Counted from the stretch's first letter, positions 1 through 8,285 are shown. The stretch is 64,000 nt of DNA from JAOZTV01 sp965371805 (GCA_965371805.1 CBDUZW010000001.1:151746-215745); one strand, 5' to 3'. A program made the numbers and translations. The notes: a model not told the origin generated them from the letters alone.

Positions 1-2
1 TT

Positions 3-161
3 TCCATAGCACCTTTTACCAATAGTGAAAGATCTAAAGAAAAAAAACAACCAAAACTCAGAACTCAGATCGAAGATTTCAGAAGTTCGACTCAGACGCA
101 CCTATTTCAAAAAGACAGAAGAAGAAAAGAAAAATTGAACAAAATAAGAATGAGAATTTAG
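3..161 (+). CDS. possible C-terminal end of a gene cut by the window edge
   Basis: A reading frame is open from the left edge to a TAG at 159-161 and encodes about 52 residues rich in Lys, Arg and Gln, with no visible motif. No start codon or family can be judged. It could be the tail of a gene lying to the left or a chance open frame. The 111 bases between its stop and the next gene show nothing recognisable. Confidence 0.2.
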   Translation, partial: SIAPFTNSERSKEKKQPKLRTQIEDFRSSTQTHLFQKDRRRKEKLNKIRMRI

Positions 162-272
162 AGCAGGTGTAGTCCCAAAAGGATAACATCATTATATGGG
201 GGATCAGCCACCTGCCAAAACAAATTTGCACTAAATGAGGTGGAAATGCAATATAAAAAAAGATTATTTTTT

Positions 273-959
273 TTATTTTTTCTGGTTGACTTTTAAGGGA
301 ATAACTGGCACCTTTTGTCCATGTCCATGTTTATTAAATTTATAAAAATAATTAATACAAAATTTATGAAATGGTTTAGAATAATCATTTTGTCCCGGGA
401 TAGGATAATATGAATTTATAATCCTATCATTTTCATCAATGATTAAGATCATTGGAGTATTTCTAATGTTATATTTTTTCAAAAAAGAATCATCTTCAAA
501 AAAATTAACTGGAAAATTTACTTTATTTATTTTAATGTAATTATTTACATACCTTCTGCTTGTAGCATGAACAATTGCTATAACGTAATTATTTCCAAAC
601 ATTTCAGCAACCTCAATAGCAAATTTTGTTTCAATATCTTGACAAACATTGCAGCTTAATTCGTTAAATACCAAGATCAACCTTGGATGCTTTTTTATGG
701 AGTTTTTTGTTTGTTCTTCTTTTGGGTATATTCTTTTTTTATTATCAATAAATATTTTCTTACCAAGGTGATTCATTGAAACAATTTGACCTTTAATAAG
801 AGCATCCTTTATTTCTTCTGTACTCTTTTTAAAAGAAATATTTTTAGATATTTGATCTTGATATTTAATTTTAATTTTATTAAATTGCATTTTATTCCAA
901 ATTGTTGATCCAGATAAAACAGCGAAAACCAAAACTACTATAAATATTTTATACTTCAT
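273..959 (-). CDS. membrane-anchored thioredoxin-fold protein
   Basis: The 228-residue protein has an uncleaved-looking N-terminal membrane segment (about residues 4-20), a charged linker, then a thioredoxin-like domain (about 90-200). The domain carries a CNVC redox pair (C103, C106) and the cis-proline loop N-T-P-M at about 167-170, followed by the usual IIDENDRII strand. It probably acts in the periplasm as a thiol reductase or thiol-binding protein. It is the last gene of a minus-strand run behind a propeller lipoprotein and a Cys-containing secreted peptide, so the peptide or lipoprotein may be its partner (inference). The last residues after the H-G-H-G stretch look unstructured and include a GGTGCCA repeat-like segment in the DNA. 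The family is clear; the substrate is unknown. Confidence 0.75.
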   Translation of the reverse strand: MKYKIFIVVLVFAVLSGSTIWNKMQFNKIKIKYQDQISKNISFKKSTEEIKDALIKGQIVSMNHLGKKIFIDNKKRIYPKEEQTKNSIKKHPRLILVFNELSCNVCQDIETKFAIEVAEMFGNNYVIAIVHATSRRYVNNYIKINKVNFPVNFFEDDSFLKKYNIRNTPMILIIDENDRIINSYYPIPGQNDYSKPFHKFCINYFYKFNKHGHGQKVPVIPLKVNQKK

Positions 960-975
960 TTTTAGATAATCCTAA

Positions 976-2127
976 TTAAAAATTTTTAAATTCGTATTTA
1001 ACCAAAAACGGATTATCATCCATATTAAACCTAAAATTCTTTAAAAGTGGAATTTTCTTTTGATATTTATTAAATTCTTTTTCATCATAGCAATATAATT
1101 CAAAAATAATTCCTTTATCATAACAACCTTTTACTCCATAGAACATTTTTTTTGTATAATCATCAAGACTATCGTAAGAGAAAATCTTTATTTTTTTATC
1201 TTTTAGATTTAATAACCATGCATTGTAGATATTTTTTTCTTTGCAAATTTCAAATAATGAAAAGCTATTATTAAATCCAAATATAGAGTTAAATCTATGA
1301 AGTTTCTTTTTAATTATTGTCCTATCATCTTCAGAAAAATTTTTTTTCCCCCATATGGAATCCAAATTATTGTTTTCATTTGGTATTTTTATTATAGATA
1401 GATCTAGAGCTTTTGGATTATAAATTTGTAATTTTAAATCATAATAATCAATAAAAGCAAGACTATTATTTATTTTAGCTAATACTTTATGTGGAACAAA
1501 TCTGTATTTTTCTAAACGGGTATCATATTTAACTATACCACCTACTTTATCAAGTTTTGAATTATAAATTAAAATTGAATTTTTATTTATTTTTGAAGAT
1601 CTGTAAACGTAAACAGATAAATAAATTAATTCATCATTCACAATTATATCTTTAACTAAATAATTAATTTTTATTTCTTTAATTAACTTACCTTTTATAT
1701 TAAACTTTATAAGTTTAAGTGAAGTAACTAATATAACATCCCCATTTTCCAATATTGCAGTTCCTCTAACTTTTTCGTATTCCCCTGGTCCCTGACCTTT
1801 TTTTCCATAATTTCTAATATATTTCCCATTTTTATTAAAAAGAAAAACTTTTTTACTTCGGTTAAAATCATTAATTAAATAATCACCATTATTATTTATA
1901 GATAAAGATGAGATTTCACCAATGATAGACTTTTTGGTAGTTTCCAATTTTATTACTTTAACAACCTTTCCTAAATTTTTATCGTTAATATTATTTTTTT
2001 TTATATCAATTGAAAAAGATTTAAAATCAATGTTTTTAACATTGATATTAGAATATTTGCTGTTGTCATTGCAATAAACAAAAAACATACTCAATATCAC
2101 TAATATTATTAATTTGTTTTTTTTCAT
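976..2127 (-). CDS. 6-bladed beta-propeller lipoprotein
   Basis: This 383-residue protein begins with a lipoprotein signal (hydrophobic core, then F-F-V-Y-C with C19 as the likely lipidated Cys). The body consists of repeated beta-strand units of the NHL/6-bladed propeller kind. The clearest blade, near residues 93-122, has the pattern hydrophobic-N-x-x-G-K-Y-I followed by G-x-G-P-G-E-Y. Such lipoproteins are common in Bacteroidetes, often beside small secreted NVEALA-type peptides and thioredoxin-like proteins, and that same neighbourhood is seen here. It is 16 bases upstream of the thioredoxin gene and downstream of the peptide gene. A ligand-binding or scaffold role at the cell surface is inference. 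Confidence 0.75.
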   Translation of the reverse strand: MKKNKLIILVILSMFFVYCNDNSKYSNINVKNIDFKSFSIDIKKNNINDKNLGKVVKVIKLETTKKSIIGEISSLSINNNGDYLINDFNRSKKVFLFNKNGKYIRNYGKKGQGPGEYEKVRGTAILENGDVILVTSLKLIKFNIKGKLIKEIKINYLVKDIIVNDELIYLSVYVYRSSKINKNSILIYNSKLDKVGGIVKYDTRLEKYRFVPHKVLAKINNSLAFIDYYDLKLQIYNPKALDLSIIKIPNENNNLDSIWGKKNFSEDDRTIIKKKLHRFNSIFGFNNSFSLFEICKEKNIYNAWLLNLKDKKIKIFSYDSLDDYTKKMFYGVKGCYDKGIIFELYCYDEKEFNKYQKKIPLLKNFRFNMDDNPFLVKYEFKNF

Positions 2128-2171
2128 AATATTTCCTCATTTGTTATATTTTTTTTTATAAAATATCTCAC

Positions 2172-2210
2172 CCACTTTACCTTTTTTAAAACCTAAAATC
2201 AATAAAGTGG
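2172..2210 (-). terminator. hairpin between peptide gene and propeller gene
   Basis: CCACTTTA at 2172-2179 pairs perfectly with TAAAGTGG at 2203-2210 across a 23-base AT-rich loop. It lies just after the small peptide gene on the minus strand, with a T-rich stretch some 15 bases further on rather than directly after it. It may act as a leaky terminator or RNA-stabilising stem giving more peptide than lipoprotein message. The loop is long, so this is uncertain. Confidence 0.35.
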
Positions 2211-2227
2211 ATGAAATTAATATTTAA

Positions 2228-2476
2228 TTATTGACAATATTGTGCTTTACACTGCTCGGTCCCATCTTTTTCACAATGCGTTTTTTCTTTTTTAGGATTA
2301 TTTATACATATTTCGTCAGTTCTATACCAATATATTGTTTTAGTACCTGCACCGGAATCCATAACTGGACCACCAAGATCAACTGCTTCTAAGGGCACAG
2401 ATGAAAAACTTACAAATGCAAACAACACTCCTAAAACAAAAACACTCATGATTAAAATACCTAATTTTTTTTTCAT
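2228..2476 (-). CDS. small secreted Cys-containing peptide, NVEALA-like
   Basis: The 82-residue product has a clear signal sequence (residues 4-25) and a short mature part. The region V-P-L-E-A-V after the signal is followed by a Gly/Ser segment and a C-terminal tail with four Cys (57, 68, 76, 81). An AAAGGAG ribosome site lies just upstream. In architecture and neighbourhood (propeller lipoprotein, thioredoxin-like protein, AraC-type regulator) it resembles the NVEALA peptides of Bacteroidetes, whose function is not established. The match is by general pattern only; the exact NVEALA string is absent. The four Cys and the adjacent thioredoxin suggest disulfide formation or a thiol-based modification (inference). 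Confidence 0.7.
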   Translation of the reverse strand: MKKKLGILIMSVFVLGVLFAFVSFSSVPLEAVDLGGPVMDSGAGTKTIYWYRTDEICINNPKKEKTHCEKDGTEQCKAQYCQ

Positions 2477-2563
2477 TTAAATCTCCTTTTTTAATTTTAA
2501 AAAGTTATAACCTTTATGTAATTAGACTAGCATAATTTATTTTCAGAAACAATCCCCGTTTTG

Positions 2564-2905
2564 TTACATCGCCCTAATCTTCAAGTATTGGTAGGGCGTT
2601 ATACAGTATATTTTTATAAAACATTTATTAAACCTTTCTATTTTTTTAAATCCAAATTGAAGAACAATTGTCTGAATACAGGGTCTATCAGCACTTTCCA
2701 GGAGTTTTATAATCCTGATAATTTTTTCTTGAATAATATAATCCTTAAGTAACAAATTGGTGTGATTTTTAAACTCTCTTGATAAGGCACTCCTGTTTCT
2801 TCTTAATTTCCTGGCTAATCCTTCTACATTTAAAAGAGAAAGTTCTCTGTCGCTACAGGATATAATAAAGTGAACAGCCTCTTTTACAACTTTTTTTTTA
2901 TACAT
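2564..2905 (-). CDS. AraC-type HTH protein without sensor domain
   Basis: The 113-residue protein is almost entirely an AraC/XylS DNA-binding domain with both helix-turn-helix units. The first is around residues 24-45 (L-A-R-K-L-R-R-N-R-S-A-L-S-R-E-F). The second is near 82-103 (Q-F-G-F-K-K-I-E-R-F-N-K-C-F-I-K), followed by the family's T-P-Y-Q-Y-L end. There is no N-terminal effector domain. It lies directly upstream of the peptide/propeller/thioredoxin genes on the same strand, which makes it their likely local regulator. An AGAGG ribosome site precedes the ATG. A second AraC-HTH protein occurs at 13.7 kb. Confidence 0.8.
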   Translation of the reverse strand: MYKKKVVKEAVHFIISCSDRELSLLNVEGLARKLRRNRSALSREFKNHTNLLLKDYIIQEKIIRIIKLLESADRPCIQTIVLQFGFKKIERFNKCFIKIYCITPYQYLKIRAM

Positions 2906-3173
2906 ATTACCTCTTTTTTATAACCCTTCTGCATTTCCCCAGTAACTTGTTTATTTATAGATAAGCTCCGCCCATAGGAGATTGCAGGGCATTTAAAAAT
3001 TAATGTGTTTAATATGTTTTTCATCAAAAAAACCGATTAAAAGCACCATATATCCATAGGGCAATTTTTATGCCAATATGTCATGAAAAACAAATATATT
3101 TAATAATATTCGCAATAACAAAAAATAAAAAAAATAATTCATACTTAAATCTCATGTTTTTCCAAGACCTGTG

Positions 3174-3190
3174 TGTTCATATTTTGAACA
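3174..3190. promoter_or_regulatory. palindromic operator-like site 1
   Basis: TGTTCA-TATTT-TGAACA, a perfect inverted repeat of two 6-bp half sites with a 5-bp spacer. It is followed by a short stem (GTATT/AATAC). It is the first of three such sites, spaced 77 and 79 bp start to start, in the 795-base gene-free stretch between the AraC-type gene and the next plus-strand gene. Confidence 0.6.
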
Positions 3191-3250
3191 GTATTTTTCA
3201 TAATACCCCTGAAACCTTTATATAGACAGCATATCAAGTGATTTCGGTTG

Positions 3251-3267
3251 TGTTCAAAAATTGAACA
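3251..3267. promoter_or_regulatory. palindromic operator-like site 2
   Basis: TGTTCA-AAAAT-TGAACA, with the same half sites and spacing as the site 77 bp upstream. A perfect GGTTTT/AAAACC hairpin follows at 3270-3285. The DNA after sites 1 and 2 also shares a TATAGACA core, so the whole ~78-bp unit looks duplicated. Confidence 0.6.
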
Positions 3268-3329
3268 TAGGTTTTCTGTAAAACCGTGCCATCTATTATA
3301 GACATTGACTATTGCTCAATTTTTCATTA

Positions 3330-3346
3330 TGTTCAAATTTTGAACA
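3330..3346. promoter_or_regulatory. palindromic operator-like site 3
   Basis: TGTTCA-AATTT-TGAACA, the third copy. A GGTTTC/GAAACC hairpin follows at 3370-3386, then a TTGCCTGGCACC repeat. All three sites keep both half sites intact while the spacer and surrounding sequence differ, which is what a bound operator would show. Confidence 0.6.
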
Positions 3347-3386
3347 TATATGTTTTTAATGTCCATATGGGTTTCAGGAAGAAACC

Positions 3387-3506
3387 TTGCCTGGCACCAA
3401 AAACATTTTTAATAGATATTCATAACTATTCTACTGTCATTTTATTCTGCATCTTTATAGTAATTTGCATATTTGCTTTTTTTTTAAAGAAACCTTCCCT
3501 GGCACC
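3387..3506 (+). repeat. two CCTGGCACC-type repeat elements
   Basis: TTGCCTGGCACC at 3387-3398 and TTCCCTGGCACC at 3495-3506, each preceded by GAAACC. They belong to a dispersed GGTGCCAGGC-like family seen also near 7.73, 13.3, 13.4, 17.56, 18.39 and 18.56 kb. The rest of 2906-3700 is AT-rich with no convincing gene; two open frames there lack start context and coding character. Confidence 0.5.
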
Positions 3507-3700
3507 CTCTATACCTTAAAGTTAAGCATTTTTTATATCTTGTATGTAAAAATATCAAACAAATATTTTGTAAATTCATTTTTATATAGAATTTTCATTC
3601 TTAATATGTTATTATTTCCAATGTTTCTGATAAACATGAGTTATGAGCATAAGAAAAACACAAGTAAAATCTTCTTTTGCAAGGAATTATAAAAAAATAT

Positions 3701-4477
3701 ATGAACTTACTTTACAATTTGTTTAAAAATAGTTTTCCAAAAATAATATTTAAAATTTTTTTATTTTTGATTTCGTTTTTTTTTGTCAATATTTCTATCT
3801 ATTTATTCGCTAAAGTAAATGCGGTTACCACTAATACAAGTTTCTTTAATTGGCCAGCATTTCAAGAGTATATAAAAAATAATTTGCTATTATCTGTTAT
3901 TTTCTCTTATTTCATTGGAAAATTGATTGAAGCAATAATTAATAAATATTTAAAGATCGGTTGGCGAATTATCTCATATGAAAGCGAGTTGTTCAATCTT
4001 ATTAAGTATTTGCATAATTTAACAATCTTTGATGGAAGACTTGGCCTTTTTTTAGGAGATTCAAACACGAGTAAGCTTATTAAAGCATTAAAATATAGAT
4101 CAACATTACTTAACGATAACCCCATTAAATTAATATATAAGAAAAAATCTTTTAAATCTAAAAGAATAACGCAATTAGAACAAATGAGAGAAAAAATAAC
4201 GAAAAATGAACTCGATGAAACAATAGAATTAATTGAGATAAACTCAAACTTACCGGACAATTTTATTCCAATTGCTTTTGTTGGAGATAGAGATGGTCAA
4301 ATAAAAATACCTTACTATGGGTATCTATTACCAAGATATTTTAGATATAAAAAAAAAAAATATTTTTCCGGCGTTTATTCAGATACTTTATTCATCACTA
4401 ACTTAAATGAAGACAATTATAGATTATTAAAAAATTATGAAAAAATGATTAGGCAATTAGATGAAAAAATTAAATAA
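3701..4477 (+). CDS. unknown membrane protein upstream of pssA
   Basis: This protein of about 258 residues has two strong membrane segments in its first 80 residues and a long cytoplasmic-looking remainder rich in Lys, Ile and Asn. I do not recognise a family. The ATG at 3701 is preferred over a TTG at 3677 because the AAGGA at 3681-3685 would then serve as the ribosome site, though at a rather long spacing. Its end overlaps the start of the phosphatidylserine synthase gene by 17 bases, implying one transcript and possibly a membrane-linked role. Confidence 0.6.
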   Translation: MNLLYNLFKNSFPKIIFKIFLFLISFFFVNISIYLFAKVNAVTTNTSFFNWPAFQEYIKNNLLLSVIFSYFIGKLIEAIINKYLKIGWRIISYESELFNLIKYLHNLTIFDGRLGLFLGDSNTSKLIKALKYRSTLLNDNPIKLIYKKKSFKSKRITQLEQMREKITKNELDETIELIEINSNLPDNFIPIAFVGDRDGQIKIPYYGYLLPRYFRYKKKKYFSGVYSDTLFITNLNEDNYRLLKNYEKMIRQLDEKIK

Positions 4478-5270
4478 CAAAATTAACTTTCCAAATTTGT
4501 TTACAACTCTAAACTTATTTTTTGGTGTTGTTAGTATTATTGCAATTGTAAAGAGATTAGATAAACTATTTCTTTATTGTTTTTTTTTGAGCTTGTTTTT
4601 TGATAGTATAGACGGATGGTTTGCTAGACTTAAAAATCAAACAACAGAATTTGGAAAAAAATATGATGCTTTTGCTGATATTTTTTCATTTGGCTTAATA
4701 TTAACTTTTTTGATATGGGCTGGAATTTTCAAATCACCTCCATTATTTTGGCCAATAACATTGTCTGTCTGGATTACAATTGCCAATATAGTTAGGTATT
4801 TTAAGTTAGTAAAAATGAGAGATAAAGTTTATGGAGTACCAAATGTTGCTGTTAGTATATTGATTGTAGCATTGTATTTTCAAGAGATTATAGATATAAG
4901 TTTAATTAGTTGGACTTATATTATATTAATTTCTACCTTATTAATGTTAGTTCCTATTGAATTTACTAATCATAAAATTGTAAAAAATAATATCCTCCCA
5001 AAAAAACCACTTTATGGATTTTATTTTGCTTTACCAATTATATTATTACCATTGCTAGATGTCTTAAATCTTATGAATCCTATGTGGTTACTTATAGCAA
5101 TAATGACGATTGTATATATATTTTTTGGTATTATAAAAGGGATACAAATATTTATACGCGACTCTTCATGGAAGTTTGTAAAATGGGATTATAAACTTCA
5201 TTTTTCAATTACAGCTATTTTGATATTATGTAGAATATTTTCAATAGAAAAGTTAATTGAAAGTTTATAG
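4461..5270 (+). CDS. pssA: CDP-diacylglycerol-serine O-phosphatidyltransferase
   Basis: This 269-residue integral membrane enzyme has the full CDP-alcohol phosphatidyltransferase signature D48-x2-D51-G52-x2-A55-R56-x8-G65-x3-D69-x3-D73, whose Asp residues bind the catalytic metal. The N-terminal N-L-F-T-T-L-N-L-F-F-G stretch is typical of the PssA type II branch, which transfers phosphatidate from CDP-diacylglycerol to serine. Several further membrane segments follow. No phosphatidylserine decarboxylase gene is next to it. It is translationally coupled to the unknown membrane protein upstream and convergent with the YqaA-like gene, only 2 bases away. Confidence 0.85.
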   Translation: MKKLNNKINFPNLFTTLNLFFGVVSIIAIVKRLDKLFLYCFFLSLFFDSIDGWFARLKNQTTEFGKKYDAFADIFSFGLILTFLIWAGIFKSPPLFWPITLSVWITIANIVRYFKLVKMRDKVYGVPNVAVSILIVALYFQEIIDISLISWTYIILISTLLMLVPIEFTNHKIVKNNILPKKPLYGFYFALPIILLPLLDVLNLMNPMWLLIAIMTIVYIFFGIIKGIQIFIRDSSWKFVKWDYKLHFSITAILILCRIFSIEKLIESL

Positions 5271-5272
5271 TA

Positions 5273-5692
5273 TTAATTAAGGAAAGAATAGATTAAGATA
5301 TATCTAATAATTCTTCCTCCATAAATGATAATTGCAAAATAACTAAATTTTAATTTTGAGATACCAGCATAAATTGTAATTGGGTCCCCAATAATTGGAG
5401 CCCATCCAAATATGTAAATAAATAAATGATATTTTTGGGTTTTTTTATAAATCCAATTATGTATTTTTCGGGAATATCCAAAGTATCTAATAAATTTATT
5501 TAGTCCGTAATATCCTAAAATATAGTTAAATGTAACGCCAAGACAGTTCCCTAATGATGCAACAACTATAATTGTAACCGGATCATATCCAGATAAAATA
5601 AGTGACAAAAATACTATTTCAGAAGATAATGGGATAACTGTTGCAGCACCAAATGCTGTAAAAAATAAACCTATATATACAGAGATAGCCAA
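5273..5692 (-). CDS. YqaA/DedA-like small membrane protein (VTT domain)
   Basis: The 139-residue protein has about four hydrophobic segments. Its pattern (F-G-A-A-T-V-I-P-L-S-S-E near the N-terminus, G-N-x-L-G near 49, then F-I-Y-I-F-G-W-A-P-I-I-G-D-P-I-T near 95-108) is that of the YqaA branch of the SNARE-associated/DedA (VTT) superfamily. Members are thought to move or balance lipids in the inner membrane; the exact substrate is unknown. It is convergent with pssA, a fitting lipid neighbourhood. Confidence 0.7.
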   Translation of the reverse strand: MAISVYIGLFFTAFGAATVIPLSSEIVFLSLILSGYDPVTIIVVASLGNCLGVTFNYILGYYGLNKFIRYFGYSRKIHNWIYKKTQKYHLFIYIFGWAPIIGDPITIYAGISKLKFSYFAIIIYGGRIIRYILIYSFLN

Positions 5693-5811
5693 TTAAAATC
5701 CCCAATAAAATTTAACTACAGTAAACAAGACCATATTATATCCAAACGATATTTTACATAAAGCAATAATGACAAAATAGCATTATTATACTCATTTTTT
5801 TTCATAAATTT

Positions 5812-6132
5812 TCACTCAAAAGCCTTAACGTCTGTTAGCAGAATATCTATATTCTCAATTATTTCAGACAGGTAGACAAAAATGTTTTCTGCTTTTTGTA
5901 AGCCCGTATTTAATTTTTCTATTTTTGTGTTTACTTTTCTGATTTTTTTTACTGCATTTTTGTATGTCTTATCATTTTCATCCAATTGGGATCGAATTGC
6001 TTTTTCTAATAGTTTACTGAGTTTTTCAAATCTATCTTTATACTCTTTTTTTATTTTTTCGTCTTTTTCTTCATAATAAAGTTTATTAACATCATAACAA
6101 AGTCCGGCAATTTTTTTTACTAATTTTGACAT
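5812..6132 (-). CDS. small helical protein of unknown function
   Basis: The product has 106 residues, very rich in Lys and Glu, and is predicted to be nearly all helix and coiled coil. It has no signal peptide. It starts 3 bases after the lipoprotein gene upstream, so the two are almost certainly co-transcribed. No family is recognised. Confidence 0.6.
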   Translation of the reverse strand: MSKLVKKIAGLCYDVNKLYYEEKDEKIKKEYKDRFEKLSKLLEKAIRSQLDENDKTYKNAVKKIRKVNTKIEKLNTGLQKAENIFVYLSEIIENIDILLTDVKAFE

Positions 6133-6135
6133 TCT

Positions 6136-7002
6136 TTAATTCTCCAATTGAGCAAATTCTTTATATGATTCGTTTATTCTATAAGCGAAGTTTATTAATT
6201 CTTTCAAACCGAATACAGGATTTTTATTATCTTTTAAAGCTTTTCTCAACTCCTTATGGGTTTTGGGGATAAAATCAATTGCATTTATAAGATCATCAAG
6301 GATGACTTTTATTTTGTCTCTTTTCTTTATAATTTTGATTCCTAGTTTAGTATATTTTAATCTCCTGGTCTCTTTATCAGGCCATTTGTCAGCCACATTT
6401 CTCATGAATTGTTTAAGGTAATAAGTATCGATCAATAGCTTTACAGATTCCATTTCTTCTTTTAATTTTATTGATATTTTTTCCAATAGAGGCTGCATTT
6501 CTTTCATAATATTTAAAGTAGTCCCTTTTCTTTTCGAAAATGATAAAACCTCAGGGATTCCTTGAACAATTGTTGTTAATAATCCTTGTTCTTTTTGTGT
6601 TAAAAAGCCTTCATGATTTATTCTTATCGAATCTAAATTTTCATTAAATATATCAGAGTTTTTTGTTATTGCTGATTTATAATCCTTATCAAAAATAGAG
6701 TTAAGAAGGTTTGTATAATTTACAATATAAGTGACCAATTCTTTTCTTATTTGAAGTTTTTCATTTGTCAAAACTTTAGCTTTGAAATCATCTGGCTTTA
6801 TTGATTCAAGTTTTGTATTATCTTCAACTAAAAAATTTATCTCTTCAGCTTGTAACTGCTCTAAAGCATAGATAATATTTTTCCCGATCAGGTCTGTTGC
6901 ATTTGAAAAATCGTTTAGTCTGGGACTCATATATTTTGTTGAACAGTTTAATAAAAAAATAAATCCGATTAAGATTATAATTGTTTTAAAATTGATTTTC
7001 AT
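6136..7002 (-). CDS. helical lipoprotein of unknown function
   Basis: This 288-residue protein has a lipoprotein signal (hydrophobic stretch then L-L-N-C, C20). The mature part is long, charged and helical. Its length and helical pattern recall toxin-like or tubule-forming helical bundles, but no specific family is identifiable. It is followed 3 bases later by the small coiled-coil gene. A paired role for the two (one exported, one cytoplasmic) is inference. Confidence 0.65.
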   Translation of the reverse strand: MKINFKTIIILIGFIFLLNCSTKYMSPRLNDFSNATDLIGKNIIYALEQLQAEEINFLVEDNTKLESIKPDDFKAKVLTNEKLQIRKELVTYIVNYTNLLNSIFDKDYKSAITKNSDIFNENLDSIRINHEGFLTQKEQGLLTTIVQGIPEVLSFSKRKGTTLNIMKEMQPLLEKISIKLKEEMESVKLLIDTYYLKQFMRNVADKWPDKETRRLKYTKLGIKIIKKRDKIKVILDDLINAIDFIPKTHKELRKALKDNKNPVFGLKELINFAYRINESYKEFAQLEN

Positions 7003-7109
7003 TTATCACCTTATTTTAATAGAGTATAAATACTACATTAATGCAAATGTATAATCAAGTTTTTCCAAAATCAACTTTTTAATTAATTTGTTTTTTGCTA
7101 AAATAATAA

Positions 7110-7748
7110 ATGGATATAAAAAGCTGTTTATTATGTCATTTTCTTATTATTCTTTCGATTTCAGTTTTTTTCTATTTGCTATATTTAATATTTTATAAAA
7201 GCTGTAAAAAAAAAGTGAAATCATTTATTAAACCTGAAGAGATGCCTAAAATTATTCCTCTTCCAATTGCTACAAAAAACATCAAAAATCCTTTTAAAAA
7301 AATCTTAAAATGGATATTTGAGGTCAGGGACTGGAAACTTATTGAAGACTGGGAGTTTAATCTTGATGAAAATACCGTTTTGATAATAGAAAAAGGTTAT
7401 GAATTTGACGGGGCTTCAATTCCAAAAATATTCTGGTCAATTCTTTCTCCTGTTGGTTTGTTATTATTACCTGCATTAATTCATGATCATGGTTATCAGC
7501 ATAATTATGTTTTTCAAAAAACAAAAGATGAAGATGGAAATATCATTTATGAAGAGTTTCCAAAAAACTTTGATGAAATAAAAAATAAAAGGAAATACTG
7601 GGATGATCTATTTTTTAAAATGAGTAATGATATAAATGGGGTTAAAATTATTGGGATAATGGCATGGGTAGGAGTCAGGTGTTTTGGGTGGAAACCCTGG
7701 AATGATTATAGGGATGAAGAAGAGATAAAGGTGTCAGGCAAAAAATGA
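7110..7748 (+). CDS. DUF1353-family protein with N-terminal membrane anchor
   Basis: This protein of 212 residues has a membrane segment at about 8-29 and a DUF1353-like domain at about 70-200. The domain is recognised by Y-E-F-D-G-A-S-I-P near residues 97-105 and the A-L-I-H-D-H-G-Y-Q-H motif near 121-130. Most known members are phage or prophage proteins of unknown function, and the conserved His/Asp residues suggest a metal site. The membrane anchor is unusual. The last codons run into a GGTGTCAGGC repeat-like sequence, so the C-terminus may have been altered by repeat insertion. Confidence 0.7.
   Translation: MDIKSCLLCHFLIILSISVFFYLLYLIFYKSCKKKVKSFIKPEEMPKIIPLPIATKNIKNPFKKILKWIFEVRDWKLIEDWEFNLDENTVLIIEKGYEFDGASIPKIFWSILSPVGLLLLPALIHDHGYQHNYVFQKTKDEDGNIIYEEFPKNFDEIKNKRKYWDDLFFKMSNDINGVKIIGIMAWVGVRCFGWKPWNDYRDEEEIKVSGKK
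7730..7745 (+). repeat. GGTGTCAGGC repeat-like element
   Basis: GGTGTCAGGCAAAAAA at the very end of the DUF1353 gene matches the dispersed GGTGCCAGGC/GCCTGGCACC family and overlaps the stop codon. Confidence 0.35.
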
Positions 7749-7934
7749 CCCGCTAAACGGAGTTATTATTAATGCTTTTAAAAAGAATAGTTTGTAAAAG
7801 ATTAAACTTTAAAAAAAATTGTCATAGCTTTGATAAGAATAAGGTAGAGTTGTTTTTTAAAAACCTGATATAAAATATTTTGTTCCAGGAAAAATATACC
7901 TCAGTTTTTTTAATATTAAAAATATTTTTAATTC

Positions 7935-7963
7935 TTGACATACAATGTTATGCGTTTTAAAAT
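7935..7963 (+). promoter_or_regulatory. sigma-70-type promoter of HU gene
   Basis: TTGACA at 7935-7940, a 17-base spacer, then TAAAAT at 7958-7963, 50 bases upstream of the HU start codon. The preceding 185 bases back to the DUF1353 gene hold nothing recognisable. Confidence 0.7.
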
Positions 7964-8012
7964 GTTATTATCTTATTAACCAATATAAGTAATAGTTTTT
8001 TATGGAGGCAAT

Positions 8013-8285
8013 ATGAATAAATCAGAACTAATTAGAATTGTGGGAACAGTAGCAGGGCTTCAGGTAAAACAGGCAGAATCTGCAATCAATGCTGTCTTTG
8101 AAACAATTGCAGATGTTATGGAAAAGAAAGACAAATTAGCCTTAGTGGGTTTTGGAACTTTTGGAACATCTGATAGAGCTGCAAGAGATGGTGTAAACCC
8201 ATCTACCGGAGAAAAAATAAAAATCTCTGCAAGAACAGTACCCACATTTAAAGCTGGCAAAGCTTTAAAAGATAAAGTAAAATAG
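8013..8285 (+). CDS. HU-family DNA-binding protein
   Basis: The 90-residue histone-like protein has the complete HU/IHF fold: an N-terminal helical pair starting M-N-K-S-E-L-I, then G-F-G-T-F near 48-52, and the DNA-binding arm with G-V-N-P-S-T-G-E-K-I near 61-70. It would bend and compact the chromosome as a homodimer. It has its own promoter and a GGAGG ribosome site, and stands alone. Confidence 0.92.
   Translation: MNKSELIRIVGTVAGLQVKQAESAINAVFETIADVMEKKDKLALVGFGTFGTSDRAARDGVNPSTGEKIKISARTVPTFKAGKALKDKVK

Noticed and set aside
2561..2752. Plus-strand frame opposite the AraC-type gene
   Set aside because: It is the antisense shadow of a well-supported AraC HTH domain and has no start context.
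3174..3346. The three palindromes as a CRISPR-like array
   Set aside because: Only the 17-bp palindromes are conserved, the intervening DNA contains related rather than unique sequence, and no cas gene is present.
3286..3692. Two short open frames between the palindromes and the next gene
   Set aside because: They run through the palindromes and repeats, lack ribosome sites and show Phe/Ile/Cys-rich composition typical of translated AT-rich noncoding DNA.
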